Below are positions 1 to 26,500 of a stretch of 64,000 nucleotides of DNA, in pieces. The notes under the pieces are model-generated. The model was not told the origin of the DNA. It was given only the letters and a program-made list of their open reading frames with translations, and searched no databases. A program made the position numbers and the translations under genes. The stretch is from Malus domestica (lineage: Eukaryota; Streptophyta; Magnoliopsida; Rosales; Rosaceae), in assembly GCF_042453785.1 (NCBI RefSeq), contig NC_091663.1, forward strand, positions 37,469,001 to 37,533,000, in the 5' to 3' direction. Each line of letters starts with the position of its first letter. Within the stretch, counting starts at the first letter, position 1.

Positions 1-131
1 GAAAAGTTTCTGCACATTGTAGGGTTATTCAAAATGCATTTTATTCATTGGGCTACCATGATCAAACCACTTTTATCTATTATGCAGACAAAAGTTTGAT
101 AACATATAATGTTTTGATCTTCTCTTTTCAG

Positions 132-1306
132 TACATAAATATGAGAACTCAGCGGATATCAGTTCTCTTAAAGAAGAGGTTCACAACACCAAATTGGGTC
201 CAGGTACACTTTTTGTTAGGCAATATTTGAATAATAGGAAGTATATCATTTGCACTAAACTATTAAGAAAGGATTAAACTTACTACCCTGTAAGTACTTT
301 TAATTTGTCTATATTGTTCAACATTTTTGCAGCACAAGGAACCCCGCGAAGTTCATATGTTTGTTGATTTATTTCTTCAAGAGGTCAGTACATAATTTGT
401 TTCCCCCTGCCATTTAATACTCTCTTGGAATAAGAGTCAAGTTGAGAGAACTCGTTTGGTACCTTGTTTGTTAAATCTATTATTTGTTGTCAGCTGCTCT
501 GCACATTTCATTCCTTTCTTTCCTGTGTTAGTTGGAAGCAATTAGAAGTGAAGTTAAGCAGATTTTGCCCCAAGGCATTCGCAGACATCGCCGGGCTGAC
601 AGCAACGGAAGCACTGCCTCATCTCGGAGCAACCCATTACGAGAGGAAAAATTAAGTCGGTCAAACACCCAGAGGGCTAGAAGCCAGCTGTTGGAAACCC
701 ATCTAGCAAAACTTTTTAAGCAAAAAGTTGAAATATTTACGAAAGTTGATTTTACGCAGGTAATGAACTAGTTGTTGCTTGAACCAGTATTGGTACTGGT
801 ATAGGAACAACATGAACTGACTGTGCTTGCAAATTGCAGGAGTCGGTGGTAACGACCTTGGTAAAACTTTGCCTTAAAAGCTTGCAAGAATTTGTCAGAC
901 TCCAAACTTTTAATAGGAGCGGATTCCAGCAAATTCAGTTGGATATACAGTTCCTAAGGACTCCTTTAAAGGAAATGGCAGAAGATGAAGCTGCCGTTGA
1001 CTTTCTGCTGGACGAGGTATATAGAAAATAATCTTGGCTCTCCATCCTGAACCTCGTAACTTCATATAGATTCTCCATCTTAGTTCATATCTATTTTATT
1101 GGCCCCAACTTTTGAATGGTTGAGGCCTGAGATCTCCTTCACCTCTCTCCATAAATAATCGGTTTTGACTTATTTCTATCGAGCAGGTGATTGTTGCAGC
1201 AGCTGAGCGTTGTCTTGACCCAATTCCTTTAGAGCCCGCCATCTTGGACAAACTTACACAATTGAAGTTGGCTAAGACCAGGGAACAGAAGCCAATCTCT
1301 CCGTAG
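132..1306 (+). CDS. VPS51: VPS51, C-terminal part (GARP/EARP tethering complex subunit)
   Basis: This is the 3' end of a gene that begins left of the window. Coding exons are 132-203, 333-383, 532-759, 840-1016 and 1187-1306, all in phase 0 with GT-AG introns, ending at TAG 1304-1306. The product matches what I know of plant VPS51 (UNHINGED): the last exon has AAAERCLDPIPLEPAILDKL, a conserved C-terminal signature. VPS51 joins VPS52 and VPS53, plus VPS54 or its EARP alternative, in complexes that tether endosome-derived vesicles at the trans-Golgi network or recycling endosomes. The visible part is mostly helical and polar, with no membrane segment, as expected for a peripheral tether. The N-terminal Vps51 domain lies outside the window. 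The 3' UTR probably follows to about 1.5-1.8 kb. I see no breaks. Confidence 0.85.
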
Positions 1307-1811
1307 CGATTGTCTTGAGGTACAGAAGATTTTTGCGACCTTTCATTGTATGGTACCATGCTTTATTCTTTAAAACTTGCCTTTAGTTTCTTATTTGATT
1401 CTTCGATTTAAGTGAGATGTATTTCTGAAGAGTGATTTTTCTTGTTACAGCTAGTTTGACAGAGGCAAGATGGTTTGGCACTGGAATATCATCCTCCGCA
1501 TCCGGAAGTGCTTCAAGGCTGCAGTTGAACGGCCCGGAAAATGAAGTATTTTGGTATAGAGTCCATTGTTTTGCCTCCGTTGAGGTTTTGTGAAATTACA
1601 AAGAATTCCCTTTGCTTGAAATGACACTCTATTTCCTCCCCATTTTGTACGTGACATGACGGTTTGGTAACCGAATACGACGATGATATCAATAAACACA
1701 AATTTCTTTAAATTTGAGACCAATTCTTGAGACCAGAGAATTGTTAGTATGAAACTTTTCCTTGAAGCCTTTTTAGAAGCGCACAAAATTTCCTTGACAA
1801 GAGATATAGTG
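1307..1811 (+). other. VPS51 3' UTR and downstream spacer
   Basis: No coding sequence is supported here. Open frames on the minus strand lack homology I recognise. A possible 3' UTR intron (GT near 1319, AG near 1450) is suggested by splice-like signals but is not demonstrated. Confidence 0.4.
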
Positions 1812-2035
1812 TTCGTTTAGACTGCTTTAAAAATGATTGGGAGTGCTTTTAGAAAAAATGTTTTCGGGTTTCAAAAGCACTTAAAGTGCTTGCCAGAAAC
1901 ACCAATTATGCACTTCTTACGTGACATACTAAAGTGATTTTTCATGATTTACTTGTATTTTTACTAAATTGGTTCCAAAATCATTTTCACTAAAAACACT
2001 TTCAGATATTTTAAAACTACTTTCAAATGAACCCA
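1812..2035. mobile_element. MITE-like inverted-repeat element
   Basis: The ends are imperfect inverted repeats of about 45 bp. The left end reads like gttcgtttagactgctttaa and the right end, reverse-complemented, like gggttcatttgaaagtagtt. The middle is AT-rich with repeated 'aaagtgctt' and 'aagcactt' words and no coding capacity. I recognise the general sequence as a common short element of apple-type genomes. It sits 160 bp upstream of the MCM7 promoter motifs. No clean target-site duplication was found. Confidence 0.6.
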
Positions 2036-2194
2036 TAACTTTCCGGATATTGTTCACTATATAACACAAGGCAAGGCCAAATTGCTTGTAAACAAACACA
2101 AGAGTCAAGACAACTCAATTATAAAAAATTATATTCTTTTTGACTCTCATCTCTCTTCAATTAATCTTGAACGGTTGAACCGATTACTTGGAGC

Positions 2195-2315
2195 TTGGGC
2201 CGGCCCTACTAATGGGCCTTCTTTTACGGCCTTGGCCCAGCTCAATGAAAAGAAATTACCCTCCCCTTATTTTCCCGCCAAAACCTTCGCCTGTATCCGT
2301 CTTTTGCCGCCAAAT
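2195..2315 (+). promoter_or_regulatory. MCM7 promoter: two E2F sites and site II elements
   Basis: TTTCCCGCCAAAA at 2271-2283 is a textbook E2F-DP site, and TTTGCCGCCAAAT at 2303-2315 is a close second, 32 bp further on. Site II-type TGGGCC words occur at 2196-2201 and 2213-2218, with the reverse form GGCCCA at 2234-2239. All lie 70-190 bp before the ATG. E2F control of MCM genes at the G1/S transition is established in plants and animals. Site II elements bind TCP factors in proliferating cells. Confidence 0.75.
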
Positions 2316-2383
2316 CTGAGCTCTCATTTACTTTTCAGTCTGTGTGTCTCTTGCTCTCCCCCTCTCTCCAATTGCCGGCAACC

Positions 2384-16038
<13,655 letters not shown>

Positions 16039-16260
16039 AATATCAGTGAGTGGGAAGCCACTCAACTATGGAAATAACATGTTTCTATTGAAGGTCGTTT
16101 CGAGCTTTTCTTGGGAGTACATCATTGGTTGCTTCATCAACCGCAGCAGCGCCATCTGCCAAGATTTGTCTACATTTTACCTTGCTGAACCTAGGTTCCA
16201 TTTACTCTTTTGTTGTAGCTCGGACTCTGTTTGGAGCTTAGCTTGAGTAGATAAGATTAT
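16039..16260 (+). other. MCM7 3' UTR region
   Basis: The sequence following the MCM7 stop has no coding content that I can support. It runs into the small transposon at 16261. Confidence 0.4.
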
Positions 16261-16405
16261 TAGGAAAACTAACGAAAAGTCTAAAAAAATTTATCTTTTA
16301 ACGAAAAACCCTTTTTAAAGGTATAGTGAATAGTGCCAGTTAAAGGTAAAAATGTGATTTTTCGTTAAAAGTGAATAGTACCAAGAGTGTTTTGTTAAAA
16401 TTTTC
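16261..16405 (+). mobile_element. Short dispersed element, family A copy 1
   Basis: It starts with ggaaaactaacgaaaa and ends with a variant of 'cttttcgttaaa'. The inner words 'gtatagtgaatagtgcca' and 'aaaaatgtgatttttcgtta' are shared with copies near 34252, 35997, 49068, 63577 and 63842. It is non-coding, about 150 bp, and has the size and AT bias of a MITE. Confidence 0.7.
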
Positions 16406-17298
16406 AAGATTATTCGACATGGCATGCCATCATTGCAGAACTGTATTGGGAGTCTGATGAGATCAGTTAGCTGAAATGAATGGAGCTGAAATTGTACTAC
16501 GTTTGTATTTTGATATTGATCTATTAGGATTTTTTTCTTTCTTTTATGTTTCGTAAATTGCAAATACAATGCGCATACATGAGATTTGCCTACTCTCGTT
16601 GTTCACACGTATAGATCTTAATAGATATTAAGTAGGATTAGTAATCCCTAAGCAATTGAAGGATTTAGTGATAGACGACAGGGTTTGTCATGCACAGGTT
16701 GGATGTGAAAAATGAGGTATCAACCGTGCGCATTGATGAGATTACAAGTTTAAATTTTGATATCAGAAGAGGTATCAACTTCGAATTTCTAATTACTATC
16801 TCCCAGCTGATGAAAAAAAGGATAATTATTGCATTTTCCTTAAATAAGCTTATTTATCCACTTATAACATATATTCATCATAAATATTTCATAATCGAAA
16901 CTATTCAATCTCTTAATTGTTTTTTGAAAATCAACTTTGAAAAAAATCATTCAAAACAAACATCGTTTAATCATTCAAATGTTCAACGATGTAGATACCA
17001 AATAGCATATTTATGATGAACTGTTGATTTATTTAATATATTTAGATGATTAAACGATTCCGATGTGAATGATTTTTTGTTGAAATGATCTTCAAATGAA
17101 GATTAAGAGATTGAATGGTTTCAATTACAAATTTTTTACTGTGAAAATACATTATACAATGGGGGAATGAGTTCATTACGTAAGGTGGGGATGCAAAAAA
17201 ATCACATTAACTGAATTTTAACCAGAATGTTGTCTGTGTATTTCTCTTTTTGGTATTATCTCATTTTTCCTTTCGAAGAAAAAATAACTGGAATGTAA
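16406..17298. other. AT-rich spacer
   Basis: I see no gene. The open frame at 16690-17016 is AT-driven and lacks recognisable protein character. Short inverted words (for example ttgaatggtttc and gaaactattcaat) suggest old transposon debris around 16.85-17.13 kb. Confidence 0.4.
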
Positions 17299-18173
17299 AA
17301 TAAAAACAGAAAAGTACTTTTCCTGTTTGAGAAAATAAAAAATAAAAAAATTGAGAGCGCACATACCGAAATTGTCCACCATTTGATCATTCTGTTAAAA
17401 ACTCTTTAGGCAATTTTTAAGGCTTCGTAACTTAATCGATTCTTAACCAAATTCAACCTATAATATATCAAAATAAAGATAAGAAAGTGTAGAACAAGGT
17501 TATATATTTGGAAGCCCAATGATTGCTGGCGATGGCCGGAAAATAGCCTGAAAGATGACTGGTCCGCGGGAAAACTGGAAAACTCGCCGGAAACTAGGTA
17601 AACTTTAAACGTTCATAACTTCTTCAATACTCAATGAAATCGAGTGATTCAAAAACAAAAAACATACTTCTTGACGAGAAGAAGAGAATTTCATCTTTCT
17701 TGACTTCTAACTCTCTATGGTTTGGTTGGAAAACTGCTCGAAAATGGGTAGCCATTTTCGAGCCATTGTCCGACCAAACCACAGGGAGTTAGCCTTCGAA
17801 AAAGGTATCATTCTCTTCGTCTCATTATAAAATATGATTTTCGTTTTTGAATCACTCGATTTTGTTGGGTATTGAAGAAATTATGAACGTTTAAAGTTTA
17901 CTAGTTTCCGACAAGTTTTCCATCCGCGAACCAATCATCTTTCAGGCTATCTTCATTTTCATATATTATGGGTTGAATTTAGTTAAGAAACGATTGAGTT
18001 ACAAAGTTTTGAAAATTGCCCAAAAAGTTTCTCAGAAACCATTTATATTGATCATGCAAATCTTAGAAACTATTTTGTATAATAACTCAAAGAAATAAAA
18101 ACAGAAAAGTACTTTTTCCCGAGAGAGAAAATAAAAAATAAAAAATAAAAAAATTGAGCGCGCACATACCGAA
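17299..18173. repeat. Large imperfect hairpin bounded by direct repeats
   Basis: Two direct repeats of 72-80 bp (17299-17370 and 18094-18173; both contain aaaacagaaaagtactttt and end in gcacataccgaa) flank a long inverted repeat. The arms run from about 17394 to 17748 and from 17750 to 18035. They pair with many mismatches, and the tip reads gctcgaaaatgg/ccattttcgagc. There is no ORF. It resembles a foldback transposon, or an inverted duplication of the kind that can yield small RNAs. Confidence 0.7.
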
Positions 18174-18723
18174 TCGCTTTTTCTATACATAGAAAAGTAA
18201 AAATAAAAACAAATAAGGAAACTAAATTAACGCATTTAATTCATTAATTAATCGAGGCAGATTTCGGAGAATTAATAGGATTCGTCCTCCATGAATTAGC
18301 AGAGCAGAGCATCCCTGAATCCTCTACGACAATCACCGAAATCCATACAAACTAGAAACTCGACTAAACCCCGTACGGTTAAGATTTAGAATTATAACTT
18401 GAAAATCGGAAGGCGGTCGTCGGACGATCGGACGTGGGACAGCAACCTCTTCTCCTGCCTCGGAAACCTAAAACCCAGTTTCAGGTTTTTCCTGTGTCAG
18501 CAAGTCAGCAACTGCACTTTCTGATTTCCTTTAAGGTAATTAAGCTCCTCCTCGGATGTGATTAAGCTTTAGTTTACCCGTTATGGAACTGTAATTAAGC
18601 ACTAATGATTTATTAGATAATCCAAAACACATGATTTTCAGGCGCTTGTCGCTCCGAACCAAAATGTTGCGAGATTGATGCACATGTGACTCAAGTTTTG
18701 GAATTTTAATGTTTGTGTTTCAG

Positions 18724-18807
18724 GTTTCCGTTAAATGGGTTCGGCAGCCTCTTCAGTTGCAGTCAACTTCTCTGCCCCTCTTTTACTTTGTTGAACCAAA
18801 TTCAGAG
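18724..18807 (+). other. Possible 5' UTR exon of the BRWD-like gene
   Basis: The segment is bounded by tttcag on the left and gtttct on the right, and is preceded by a plausible first exon ending near 18535 (tttaag|gtaatt). The next acceptor would be at 20571-20572, just before the start codon. This is inferred from splice-like signals and the strong acceptor at the coding exon; it needs transcript support. Confidence 0.35.
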
Positions 18808-20572
18808 GTTTCTACAATGCACACGTTTATTCATATGGTTTTCTACTTATGCTGTTTCAACTTAATGCCTAATGATTAGTACGAATAATGATAATACGCT
18901 GTGAGCTCATGAACACAAAATCTTGATGCAGCGTGCATTTCTCAATTTGTTTGGCTGGTTTCCGTTTACGTGCTGTCTCTTCTACTTCTTTTCAATTACA
19001 TATTTAAATGAACGAGTCCCATTTACTGATTGATTAACGGAGGGCATGAGAATTGAATAGAGAACGATCTCCAGTTATGGAAGCTAATGAAGTCATCCGT
19101 TATATGTTTGTTTGTTTGTTTGTTCGTATATGTTAGCTAATGGAAGCTAATGAAGTCATCCGTTATATGAAGCACCCACCTTTAGCTGTTTTTGTTTTTA
19201 CGGAGTTAATTTCACGAAAAGTCAAAAAAGAAAGAAAAAGGATGGTCCTGCAGTTAAAACTTCGTATAATTGGAAGAGTTATAGCGGTGCATCCATCTTT
19301 GGCTATTTAGTAGAGAACCGCATAATTTAGAGAAAGTTGCACGGAAACTGCTAATGAATTGTTGAATGCATTATTATATCTTAACAATTTTGGGTTGGCA
19401 GTTCAAGCCTTTTCTTTTCTTGCACTTTTTGTCTCTATCCAGGTCTAACTTGTTTGAGCTCATCCAAGTTATAGCAGCAGGCTGGCTTGAGAACAGTTGG
19501 GTTTGAGTCGTTTGACTCAATAGCCTTTTTACCAATTCAGGCTTAGATTGTGCAGGCATGTCATGGTTTCTAACTCACCTAAAATGTTGCTTGAACTTTT
19601 AGAAAAGTAATGACTCATATTCGTAGCTGCTTAGCAGTCAAAATGAATAAAAGGGAAAACCAATGCATGAGAGTCCTCTCATTCTGGGGCCTGGGGACGG
19701 TTATGTCTAGCATATACATAGCCTTACCCCTTTTGTAGAGAGGTTATTTCCCTTTCGAACCCTATATTTGGTTCATAATGGAGCAACCTTATCATTAACG
19801 CCAAACCTTTTTGCCTTGCTATAGGAAGAAAATAAAAGGGTTTCCGCTTCCCCATTAAGGGTTAGCTTGGTTTGCAATAAGTTGAGTGAAAGGGACAAAA
19901 ATTGCACTCCACGCTGGCATTTCCTTTTTGAGGACATTAAAGTTGCTCTAGTTTCCAACAGCTTTTGGGCCTAGTGGCACATCCTCCCCTTGGGAACAAC
20001 GGTGAAGGTCAGTTCAATAGCTGGTGGTCTACTAAGTAATTTACTAAGAAAACAAAAAGAAATTCCTCTAGGTGTTATATGGCTTCTGTAGGCTACTTAT
20101 ATATCATTCACCACACATGATGTTTTGTATAGTACAAAACGTACAACTTAAGTAGTATGGAAATGTTATGGAGTAAATTTGTAGCATTTATTCGTAATAA
20201 CTACCTTTGTTCAGATCTGGGTAATTGCTCTGTCAGGCTCTCTGTATTTTCTTGCCCCTGGTAATAAATTTGTTCCCATTAGTGTGTTTCAATATTCAGT
20301 CACATTGACCAGCAGTGTTAATTAATTTTATGGATATATAGTGTGTGCTTCATTTCGTTCCACACTGACTAGGTATTATACTTTCACCGTTCAAAAATTT
20401 TGCTGATATTTTAAGCAGATATCATTTGATCATATACCTTGGTTGGGAAAGTTTTTCTGGGGTGCTAGCTTTCTGTTCGTTTTTGTGGAATATATTTAGA
20501 ATCTTTCAGATAGTCCGCAGATGCCATTCATATTCATCAACTTTGTTTAATGGTTGGTTTTTAATGTTTCAG
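18808..20572 (+). other. Probable 5' UTR intron of the BRWD-like gene
   Basis: There are no supportable ORFs in about 1.8 kb. It contains a roughly 62-bp tandem duplication (gaagctaatgaagtcatccg near 19083 and again near 19145) separated by a TTTG-repeat run. Confidence 0.4.
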
Positions 20573-20586
20573 GTTGTACTCAAGTA

Positions 20587-23500
20587 ATGGATCCTCGGAA
20601 GTGTACTTTGTCTGGTGGTGCAACTTCTTTTGCTATGGCACCTCCAAGCATTTTGAATAGGTTAAATGAGAAGGCTCAGTTTGGGAAAGAAGAGAGGGAT
20701 ACAGGTCATGTTGTCGAGGCTGGAGTCGATATAGACATTAGAGAGGTTTATTTTTTGATTATGCATTTTCTGTCTCTTGGGCCATGCCAGAGGACTTTCG
20801 AACAGTTTGGGAATGATCTTCTGGAACATCAGCTTCTACCTAGAAGGTTTCATGCTTGGTTTTCAAGGAGCGGAATAGGAAGTGACAATAATGAGGATGC
20901 TACCTCTTTCCCATTGAGTTACAGCAACTTGGTTGAAAGGTACATATTTTCCTTAGTTTGTCCAACACTCATACGAAGAGCTCAATGCCAAGCATAGATT
21001 TTGTTCTTGTTAGAATTGGTGTTATGTAATGCGTCCAGTGTCCTCTTATTACAGAAGATATATGTTTTAAGTTTTAACAGTAGTCACTTAATAAATGTGT
21101 AATACATGTAGCAAAACACACACCCAAGCCTCACATTACATGCCGACATCCCTTGTCTGGTATTGGTGCCCTAACCCTAAGCTTTGGTCCTCAATCCATG
21201 TCCAGTCGAACAGACAATTGGCATCTGATACGTAAAAGAGGAAATGTACTGGGTCGTGTTAGAATATGAAATAGTTGCTTAAACTTTTGGCAGTAGTGGT
21301 AAACAAACAAGTTCTATGGTATCTGAACAGAAGAACTGAGCATTAACCTGAATTCTACATGTTGGAAAAAATGATCAGGGTGCACCGGTTTTCTTATTGC
21401 ATTCCTTTGTTTTCTTTCTATACTGTATAGGTTGGCCTAGTCATTTTATTTCCTATGCTGGGTTTTTAGTGATTAGCTTCTGTATGATGTATAGGTATCC
21501 TCATATAGAGAGAGATCACTTGGTAAAGCTTCTAAGGCAACTGCTACTGAGTATAGCCACTCCTTTACATGGCAAGGTTGGAAGAAGTACTCTGAATGCA
21601 GCTGATGTCCCTACATTACTGGGAACTGATTCCTTCTCGCTTCTGGATAGTATGTGATATTTTACGTTTCATATTTTATATATCTCTGATTCTCAATTGG
21701 TTTTTTTTCTGCATGTGGATAGATTGGAAAAAGTGTACTTGGAATTAAACCATTTCTTTATTGAAATCTTCTGCATTACTAATAAATTACTTGAAAAGAT
21801 GAGTAATGCATAATTATGGCGGTATGATTGTTTAGAGGATGAAATCTCTGCTATACAAATCTTTGGTCAGTTGTAAATTGTCTTGATTTACAGTGGTAAA
21901 TATCCTTCCTCACGATGTCCTTTTAAGAAATATTAGCATTCAACTACTCTGCTGTAGATAAATATGACAACTTCGATAGAGATTTCTGCCGTACCTTTTC
22001 TTTGACTGCCTGGGACATAACAGTTATTTAACATGTTATGTTTGTGTAACACCTATAAGACCCCTCTTAACCGACTGCATCTTTGAAAGTTCTGTCTTTC
22101 CTGCTCAAAGGAATGTGTATCATACCTAATACTATGCTGCTTGGTAATCCTATGCATGTAACTGCTTAGGTTTGGCTCAAATACTTTTTTGGGTCTTTTA
22201 CCACAGTAGAACCCTCACTTAGATAAATTTGTAGGCTGCTTCAAGACTTTTTCTTTTTCACTACCATGTATCTTTTCAGTTTCCAGACATTAGGTTTCTT
22301 CATATGTTACTTATTTCTGCAATTTTTATTTCCTTTTTTTGCAGGTGATAGGAATAAGGAAAATGAGAGAGTTAAGCCCCTGCCAGCTCACCTGCGTTGG
22401 CCTTACATGCAGGCTGATCAAATTCATGGCCTTAGTTTAAGGGAAATTGGAGGAGGTTTTGCAAAGCATCATCGAGCTCCATCCATTCGCTCTGCATGTT
22501 ATGCGATTGCTAAACCATCAACTATGGTGCAGAAGATGAACAACAAAAAGAAGCTACGGGGGCACCGTAATGCTGTCTACTGTGGTATGGCTCACTTCTT
22601 AACTAGAATTGAATTAAACAATTTATTTTCTGGGGGCATCATAATGCTGTCTGCTGTGCTATGGCTCACTTCTTAACTAGAATTGGATGAAACAATTATT
22701 TTCTGGGAGTTTGATTTCTTAAGGGTATGCTAAATTAATGTTTGTTTCCATGGAAGTCAACATTGTATGGGATAAGGATAAATAATAATAAATACAGATA
22801 ATATAGACACTATCCAAGCATTTTCCTTTTTGTATTTGTAGGGAGTTTTAAGCCAATGGAATATAAAGTCAAAACTGATGTACTTGTAGTTCTAAATTGT
22901 TCTCATTTTTGTCTTAAAAATTAAAATATACATTTTCTGGTTCCATCTACTGATAATATCTCCATGTGTTCCATAATACATAATTACATTTACATGTTGC
23001 ACTTTGTATATGAATTTGGGAATTTGTATTACTATGAACTTTTTGCAAAAAATATGACCAATACTTTTATCATGTAGCCATTTTTGATCGGTCCGGGAGA
23101 TATGTTATCACGGGTGCAGATGATCGGCTTGTGAAGATATGGTCAATGGAAACTGCACTTTGCTTGGCTAGCTGTCGTGGACATGAAGTGAGTTAAGATT
23201 GTTGACTTAATAATCTACAAACTCTTTCTTTCTCTCACCCTCTATCCCCCAAACACCCCCCCTCTCCTCCTCCCTCCCTCCCTCCCTGTTTGGGGGCTTC
23301 ATTTGTTATACTGTATTATATGATCTACTTTTCTTTTTCTATGAATCAAAGGGAGACATTACTGACTTGGCTGTAAGTTCGAACAATGCTTTGGTGGCAT
23401 CTGCTTCAAATGACTTTTCCATTCGAGTTGTATGTATACCCTACCATTTAACATGTCAGTTTGGCTTCTTTTCTTATGTATCAGCCAGTGAATAGTTATT

Positions 23501-26500
23501 TTACATGCAGTGGCGTTTGCCAGATGGATTTCCAATTTCAGTTCTTCAGGGGCATACTGGGGCTGTGACTGCTATTGCTTTTAGTCCCAGGCTTAGTGCT
23601 GTTTACCAACTTCTATCGTAAGTTCAATTCTTGGAGTTATTGCTCTTTGAGATTTTTCCCCTTTCCCTGGTTGTATCCTGAGTTAATGACATTTGTAGGT
23701 CATCAGATGATGGGACTTGTCGAATCTGGGATGCTAGGTCCTCCCAATGCCCGCTGCGAATATACATGCCAAAACCTTCAGAGACTTCAACTGGTTAGAT
23801 AATGCTTCTGACACTGTTGCCTTACTTGGGTGATGGGACTTACATCAAGTGATGTTTACTTGCAGGGAAGAGCAATGCTATTACAATCACTGGATCCTCC
23901 TCGAGCAATGGTCCACAGAGCCATCAAATACTTTGTTGTGCTTACAATGCCAATGGGACTGTTTTTGTCACTGGTAGCTCTGACACTTTTGCAAGGGTAT
24001 GTTTAACCATGGAATTTTTACATTAGTTCATATGATTAGTGCACAGCTGCCTTTTGATTTGCTTGCATTGGTTGACTTTTGTCACATGTGAAGTTGGATA
24101 TTTTACCAAAACCAAACTACTTGCAGGTCTGGAATGCTTTAAAATCTAATACTGATAACTCAGAACAACCAATACATGAGATGGATGTACTGGCGGGCCA
24201 TGAGAATGACGTGAATTATGTCCAATTCAGGTTTGTTGTCCCAATGTCTTAAAAATAAATGGGGGTAAGGCTAGCCGACATTCACCTCTCCCAGACCCTG
24301 CGTAAAGCGGGAGCCTTGTGCACTGGGTACGATGCTGGAGAAAGATGAAATTATGCCATTTTGCCAACATCTTGGTTTAGTTTTTTATAAAATATTTGCT
24401 GCATTGTTTCTCTGAAAGTGTTGAAATTTCCAGAAATTGGCTGAAATTTGGTCAATTTTAAATCAGTTTTCTCAGTTTTTCCAATGTCCCAGTGTATTAC
24501 AAATCCAAAGCTCACCGCATGTGGAACTAGAACACATAAAAAGAGCACCAAACTTTACCAAATTGGTAATTTTAAGGAGAATGGTAAGTTTGGCTGAATA
24601 AGCTCACCTCTATACGTGAGATGTTTTGATAGATGGAACGGAGGTTCCTAATAGAGGCACTGTGTGACCTATGAGCTGTCACTTGGTTCTGTGGCAATGT
24701 GGCAATATTTGCTCACAGCCACCGGCTTTGGGTGGCAGTGTCTGACAGTGCACACTATATTTGCTTAAACCACATAGACCTACATTGCTCCTAAACTCCA
24801 CATAGATAATTGAGTAAATAAATGTCTTGTGAAGTCTCATTTGAAATTTCTTGTTTTCTTTTGTTCCATCGTTTCTTTTGTTTCTCTCAGGTTCTTTCTG
24901 ACAACAGATTTTTGTTTATTGTTGTTATTAGAAATTTTTCTTCTCATTTTTTTCAAACTTTTTCATGTAATCTTTTCTGCTTTCCTATGCAGTGGTTGTG
25001 TCATTCCTTCAAAGTCTTCATTTTCTGACTCGGTCAAGGAGGAGACTAATGGGAAGTTCAAAAATTCCTGGTATATGTCTGAAATGATTTTTCTTTGATA
25101 TTTTCTGCATTGTGCTTATGCTGTCTTGTGTAGCATCTGTACGATATTCCTTTTTTGTTGAATGTGCTAAGACAGTCTTTGAATTCTCAGGTTTTGTCAC
25201 AACAACATAGTTACCTGCTCTCGTGATGGCAGTGCCATTATATGGGTTCCAAGATCACATAAATTCCATGTGAGCTGCTTTGAATGAGTATTTTTATTTA
25301 CATTTTTGTGGAGTCTAATTTGATGTGAATGAGTACAAGACAACTGATTTCTAGGTCATTTTTTAAAAATAATTCTCTCTTCACTTTAGGGAAAAGTTGG
25401 ACGTTGGACACGTGCATATCATCTAAAAGTTCCACCTCCCCCACTGCCTCCTCAGCCTCCTCGAGGAGGCCCACGTCAAAGATTTCTTCCCACCCCTCGT
25501 GGTGTTAACATGATTGTGTGGAGCCTGGATAACCGCTTTGTGCTTGCAGCTATCATGGGTAGAGTACTTACCATGATTTATACATAAATAATGCCACTTT
25601 TTTAGGAAGCACCTAATTCCAACTACCATATGCTCTGGCTTGGGATACCGCATCCATCAAGTTACAGACTGTCATGTCTTTTTTCATTTTTGTAATATTT
25701 ATTATATTTTATTTAATCCCGCTTCAAGTACTAGGGTATACAAACCTCGATTTTGCTCTTTAATAAGTGTAATGATTATGCAGATTGCAGAATTTGTGTT
25801 TGGAATGCTGTTGATGGTAGCTTAGTACATTCTTTAACTGGTCACACTGCATCGGTAAGTAGGGTCTGATATCATAACAAATCGAGATGTTGATGATCGT
25901 AATGCTTATAATCTCTTGATTCAGATACACCATCTAGGTTTTTTCTTTATCCAATTCTTTATCTCTGCACCAAGAAATAGCTTTTCAATTGGATTTGATT
26001 TTTTTCAATCTATTGATCTGTTGGTACTTGTATGTTAAACTCTTGGCAGTCTTATGTTTTGGATGTTCATCCCTTCAATCCTCGAATTGCTATGAGTGCT
26101 GGGTATGATGGGCAAACAATAGTTTGGGATGTGAGTTTCAGCTTAATCCCCTAACTTTGTTAAGTTCTCTTTTCTGTTGCATTGCGCTCCTAATGCTGAT
26201 TGTTTCATAAGTTGTTTCTTTTTGTGTTTCTAGATATGGGAGGGCGTGCCTATTAAGATATATGAACTTGGACACGTAAAGTTGGTTGATGGGAAGTTTT
26301 CGGCGTAAGTGAGCTGTACAATAGCTAATTATGTTGAATTTTGTTTTCTCATTTTATAGTTATTACTCTTTGTGGAGGTTTACTTTTGTAAGGAGACATA
26401 AGCTAATTGCCTTGATGCTACCTCATAGCTCTTCAATATCTCACCCCTCTCTTCTTCCCGTTTTCAGCAAGATGGATTTATGTTTACTACCATCATTTTT

